A stretch of 64,000 nt of DNA from Roseomonas sp. E05 (GTDB lineage: Bacteria > Pseudomonadota > Alphaproteobacteria > Acetobacterales > Acetobacteraceae). Both the position numbers and the translations under genes were made by a program. Each line of letters begins with the position of its first letter. The stretch's first letter is position 1. Below are positions 61,556 through 64,000 of this stretch, one piece after another. Below the pieces are notes generated by a model that was not told the DNA's origin, ran no database searches, and saw nothing but the letters and a program-made list of their open reading frames with translations. The stretch spans positions 248,001 through 312,000 of the forward strand of contig NZ_JASIRT010000003.1 of the NCBI RefSeq assembly GCF_030063475.1, read 5' to 3'.

Positions 61556-61651
61556 AGCGGGGGCGCGCCGACCCTTCGCGCGGCGCGTTCCGCCGGCTCT
61601 CTTGCGCTGGGGAGGGGGCTGGCCCGTAAACAAAGGGTTGGTCCGGCGGTT

Positions 61652-61670
61652 GCGACTGATTATTGGTTGC
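61652..61670 (+). promoter_or_regulatory. Candidate Fur box before the iron-type ABC importer
   Basis: GCGACTGATTATTGGTTGC (61652-61670) matches, at about 14 of 19 positions, a GC-adapted Fur site (GCGAATGATTATCATTCGC). It sits 33 bases before the proposed GTG start of the binding-protein gene, within a locally A/T-rich patch. Its position relative to an iron/siderophore-type importer makes repression by Fur plausible. Confidence 0.5.
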
Positions 61671-61702
61671 CGGTCACTTCTCTCCGCTGGAAGGCTTGCC
61701 CG

Positions 61703-62827
61703 GTGAAGTTCCCCCGCCTGCTCCGCGCCACGGCGCTGCTGCTGTTCGCCTGCGTCCTGCAGGCCGGCACGGCCCGCGCCGAACCGATCACGCTGCACGA
61801 CCTCGCCGGCCAGGAGGTGACGCTGCCCGGCCCCGCCAAGCGGGTGCTGCTGGGGGAGGGGCGCTTCATCCAGGCCCTTTTGCTGCTGGAGCGGCAGGAC
61901 CCGGTCGCCCTGGTGGCCGGCTGGATGGGCGAGTTCAAGCGGCTCGACCCGCAGGGCTACGCGCAGGTGGCTGCCCGCTTCCCGGCGGCCGAGCAGATCC
62001 CGGTGGTGGGCGCCAGCAGCGCGGAAAGCTTCTCGGTCGAGCGTGCCCTGGAACTGCACCCCGACCTCGTGGTGATGAGCGCCGCCGGCGGCCATTCCCC
62101 GGACAAGGACAGCACGGTGGTGGCGCAGTTCCGCAGCGCCGGCGTGCCGGTGGTCTTCATCGACTTCCGCGCCCATCCGCTGGAGAACACGCCGAAGAGC
62201 CTGCGCCTGCTCGGCCAGGCCCTGGGGCGGGAGAAGCAGGCGGAGGCGTTCCTCGCCTGGCGGCAGGCGCACCTGGACCGCATCGCCCGCACCCTGGCGG
62301 AGGCGAAGCCGGCGGCGCCCAGCGTGCTGATGGAAATGCGCGCCGGCGGCGGCCGCGAGTGCTGCGGCTCGCCCGGCCAGGGCAATCTCGGCGAGTTCAT
62401 CGAGTTCGCGGGCGGCAACAATATCGGCGCGGCAGTGATCCCGGGGCCGCTCGGGCCGCTGAACCTGGAATATGTCGTCGCGCAGGACCCGCGGGTCTAC
62501 ATCGCCACCGGCGGCACCAACCCGGCCGACGGCACCGCGCCGCGCATCGGCCCGGGCGTGACGCCGGAGGCGGCGCGGGCGGCGCTGCGCGGCACCGTCT
62601 CGCGTTCCGGTATCGCCAGCCTGACGGCCGTGCGGCAGGGCCGCGCCCATGCGCTCTGGCACAATTTCTATGACAGCCCCTACAACCTGCTGGCGGCCGA
62701 GGCGCTGGCGCGCTGGCTGCATCCGGACCTCTTCGCCGACCTCGATCCCGCCGCCACCCTGGCCGAGATGAACCAGCGCTTCCTCGCCGTGCCGCTCGAG
62801 GGCACCTTCTGGGTCAGCCTGAAGTGA
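61703..62827 (+). CDS. Iron/siderophore-type ABC transporter substrate-binding protein
   Basis: A 374-residue periplasmic binding protein of the FecB/BtuF class (helical backbone). A GTG start at 61703 after GGAAGG gives a clear signal peptide (FPRLLRATALLLFACVLQAG, cut near ARAEP). Family features are PGPAKRVLLGEG, AEQIPVVGASSAESFSVE and LVVMSAAGG, then the C-terminal lobe with GGNNIGAAVIPG. An unusual motif GGGRECCGSPGQGN includes adjacent cysteines. It is probably the receptor for ferric or hemin-like ligands or cobalamin. The stop overlaps the GTG of the permease gene. Confidence 0.88.
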   Translation: MKFPRLLRATALLLFACVLQAGTARAEPITLHDLAGQEVTLPGPAKRVLLGEGRFIQALLLLERQDPVALVAGWMGEFKRLDPQGYAQVAARFPAAEQIPVVGASSAESFSVERALELHPDLVVMSAAGGHSPDKDSTVVAQFRSAGVPVVFIDFRAHPLENTPKSLRLLGQALGREKQAEAFLAWRQAHLDRIARTLAEAKPAAPSVLMEMRAGGGRECCGSPGQGNLGEFIEFAGGNNIGAAVIPGPLGPLNLEYVVAQDPRVYIATGGTNPADGTAPRIGPGVTPEAARAALRGTVSRSGIASLTAVRQGRAHALWHNFYDSPYNLLAAEALARWLHPDLFADLDPAATLAEMNQRFLAVPLEGTFWVSLK

Positions 62828-63882
62828 CGGTCCTGTCCGTCTCCGCGGCCGGCGCGGCCGAGGGCTACCGCGCGCTGCTCTGGCGGCGCTCGGCGCTGCT
62901 GGTGGCGCTGGCGCTGCTGCTGACCAGTTCGCTGCTGCTCGACGTGGCGACCGGCCCCTCGCGCCTCGGCCTCGCCGACGTGGCCAATGTGCTGCTGCAT
63001 CCCGCCACGGCCACCGGCCCGGTGCGGGTCATCGTCTGGGACGTGCGGCTGCCCTATGCGGTCATGGCGGTGCTGGTGGGCGCCGCCCTGGCGCTGGCCG
63101 GCGCCGAGATGCAGACGGTGCTGAACAATCCGCTGGCCAGCCCCTTCACCCTCGGCGTCTCCTCCGCCGCCTCGCTGGGCGCGGCGCTGGCCATCGTGCT
63201 CGGCGTGGGCCTGCCCTGGATCCCGCAGGCCTGGCTGCTCTCCGGCAATGCCTTCATCTTCGCCTTCGGCTCGGTGCTGCTGCTGCGCAGCCTGTCGCGG
63301 CTGCGCGGCGCGGGGGTGGAGGCGCTGGTGCTGTTCGGCATCGCCCTGGTCTTCGCCTTCAACGCCGCCGTGGCGCTGCTGCAGTTCGTCGCCACCGAGC
63401 AGGCGCTGCAGCAGCTCGTCTTCTGGTCCATGGGCAGCCTGGCGCGCGCCTCCTGGCCGAAGATCGGCATCCTCGCTCTGGCGCTGGCCCTCGTCATCCC
63501 CTTCACCGCCCGCGCCGCCTGGAAGCTGACGGCGCTGCGCCTCGGCGAGGAGCGGGCGCTCTCCTTCGGCGTTGACGCCAACCGCCTGCGCGACGGCGCG
63601 CTGCTGCGCGTCTCGCTGCTCTCCGCCGTCTCGGTGGCCTTCGTCGGCACCATCGGCTTCGTCGGGCTGGTCGGGCCGCATGCGGCGCGGCTGCTGGTGG
63701 GGGAGGACCACCGATTCTTCCTACCGGCTTCGGCGCTCTGCGGCGCGCTGCTGCTCTCGCTCTCCTCGGTGGCGAGCAAGCTGCTGGTGCCGGGCCTGCT
63801 GGTGCCGATCGGCATCGTCACCGCGCTGGTCGGCGTGCCGGTCTTCATCGCGCTGGTCTTCACCCGGGGGCGGCGCGCATGA
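62824..63882 (+). CDS. FecCD-family ABC transporter permease
   Basis: A 352-residue inner-membrane permease with about ten helices. FecCD motifs are VRLPYAVMAVLVGAALALAG, GAEMQTVLNNPLASPFTLGV near residue 95, and GTIGFVGLVGPHAARLLVGEDHR (quoted in part) near residue 280. It pairs with the binding protein and the ATPase that follows, importing iron complexes or cobalamin. A GTG start overlaps the previous stop by four bases, and the stop overlaps the ATPase start (ATGA at 63879-63882). Confidence 0.93.
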   Translation: MTVLSVSAAGAAEGYRALLWRRSALLVALALLLTSSLLLDVATGPSRLGLADVANVLLHPATATGPVRVIVWDVRLPYAVMAVLVGAALALAGAEMQTVLNNPLASPFTLGVSSAASLGAALAIVLGVGLPWIPQAWLLSGNAFIFAFGSVLLLRSLSRLRGAGVEALVLFGIALVFAFNAAVALLQFVATEQALQQLVFWSMGSLARASWPKIGILALALALVIPFTARAAWKLTALRLGEERALSFGVDANRLRDGALLRVSLLSAVSVAFVGTIGFVGLVGPHAARLLVGEDHRFFLPASALCGALLLSLSSVASKLLVPGLLVPIGIVTALVGVPVFIALVFTRGRRA

Positions 63883-64000
63883 AACGGCTCGAAATCAGCG
63901 GCCTCACCCTCGGCTACGGCCGCCGCCCCGTGCTGCGCGAGGCCAGCCTCGCCCCGCTGGAGGCGGGAGCGATCACGGCGCTCGTCGGGCCGAACGGCGC
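63879..64000 (+). CDS. ABC transporter ATP-binding protein, 3'-truncated by the window
   Basis: Only the first 40 residues are visible: MKRLEISGLTLGYGRRPVL followed by an A-loop-like tyrosine, and the start of Walker A, LVGPNGA, at the window edge. The overlap with the FecCD-type permease gene identifies it as the energising subunit (FecE/FepC type) of the same importer. The rest is outside the window. Confidence 0.85.
   Translation, partial: MKRLEISGLTLGYGRRPVLREASLAPLEAGAITALVGPNG

Overview
The window is very GC-rich, densely packed bacterial chromosome with no phage, insertion sequence, CRISPR or integrase signal. The gene set points to an alphaproteobacterium, most likely Acetobacteraceae (Roseomonas-like): a SAM-II riboswitch before metZ, a membrane PQQ glucose dehydrogenase, a DUF1127 protein, NodT/Emr efflux and an A2-type oxidase behind an alternative complex III. 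The taxonomic call is inference; no rRNA or species marker is present.

Region by region. 1-12,100: end of prmA, a DUF1127 protein, an Xaa-Pro aminopeptidase, a SAM methyltransferase, ligA, a LysE-type exporter, a lipoprotein hydrolase and mfd. 12,054-13,265: a zinc alcohol/formaldehyde dehydrogenase. 13,494-25,217: one unbroken respiratory operon whose genes nearly all overlap by 4 bases, encoding alternative complex III (actABCDEF), a small membrane protein, a Sco copper chaperone and a four-subunit heme-copper oxidase whose subunit II carries its own heme c. A 108-base double-hairpin repeat begins in the last stop codon. 25,342-33,721: a minus-strand run with an amidase, a TIM-barrel isomerase, an HPF-cold-shock fusion next to a baeRF-type release-factor relative, a lytic transglycosylase, glucose dehydrogenase and two small disordered proteins.

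33,904-42,593: a secreted protein, nrdA-nrdB behind two candidate NrdR boxes, a second Sco protein, a small conserved hypothetical, a 1-Cys peroxiredoxin coupled to cysteine synthase, and a ThDP enzyme. 42,600-43,041 is a gene-free stretch with a terminator, a promoter, a Fur-like box and two perfect hairpins. 43,042-47,053: a YciI protein, a cupin/isochorismatase pair divergent from a GlxA-type regulator, and metZ with a histone-like tail behind a SAM-II riboswitch; then tRNA-Gly(CCC). 47,406-56,930: a phosphoesterase coupled to a peptide-binding protein, a tripartite Emr-type efflux operon with a palindromic operator, and DsbD/ScsB. 57,045-64,000: an ICL/PEP-mutase family enzyme, HrpB helicase, a DegQ-like protease, and the start of an iron-type ABC importer behind a Fur-like box.

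How the genes fit together: complex III replacement plus oxidase plus Sco form a complete quinol-to-oxygen path, and Gcd feeds electrons from glucose into the same quinone pool. CysK and MetZ form the sulfur amino acid branch, with MetZ under SAM feedback. HPF-CSD and the baeRF protein form a likely ribosome hibernation/rescue pair.
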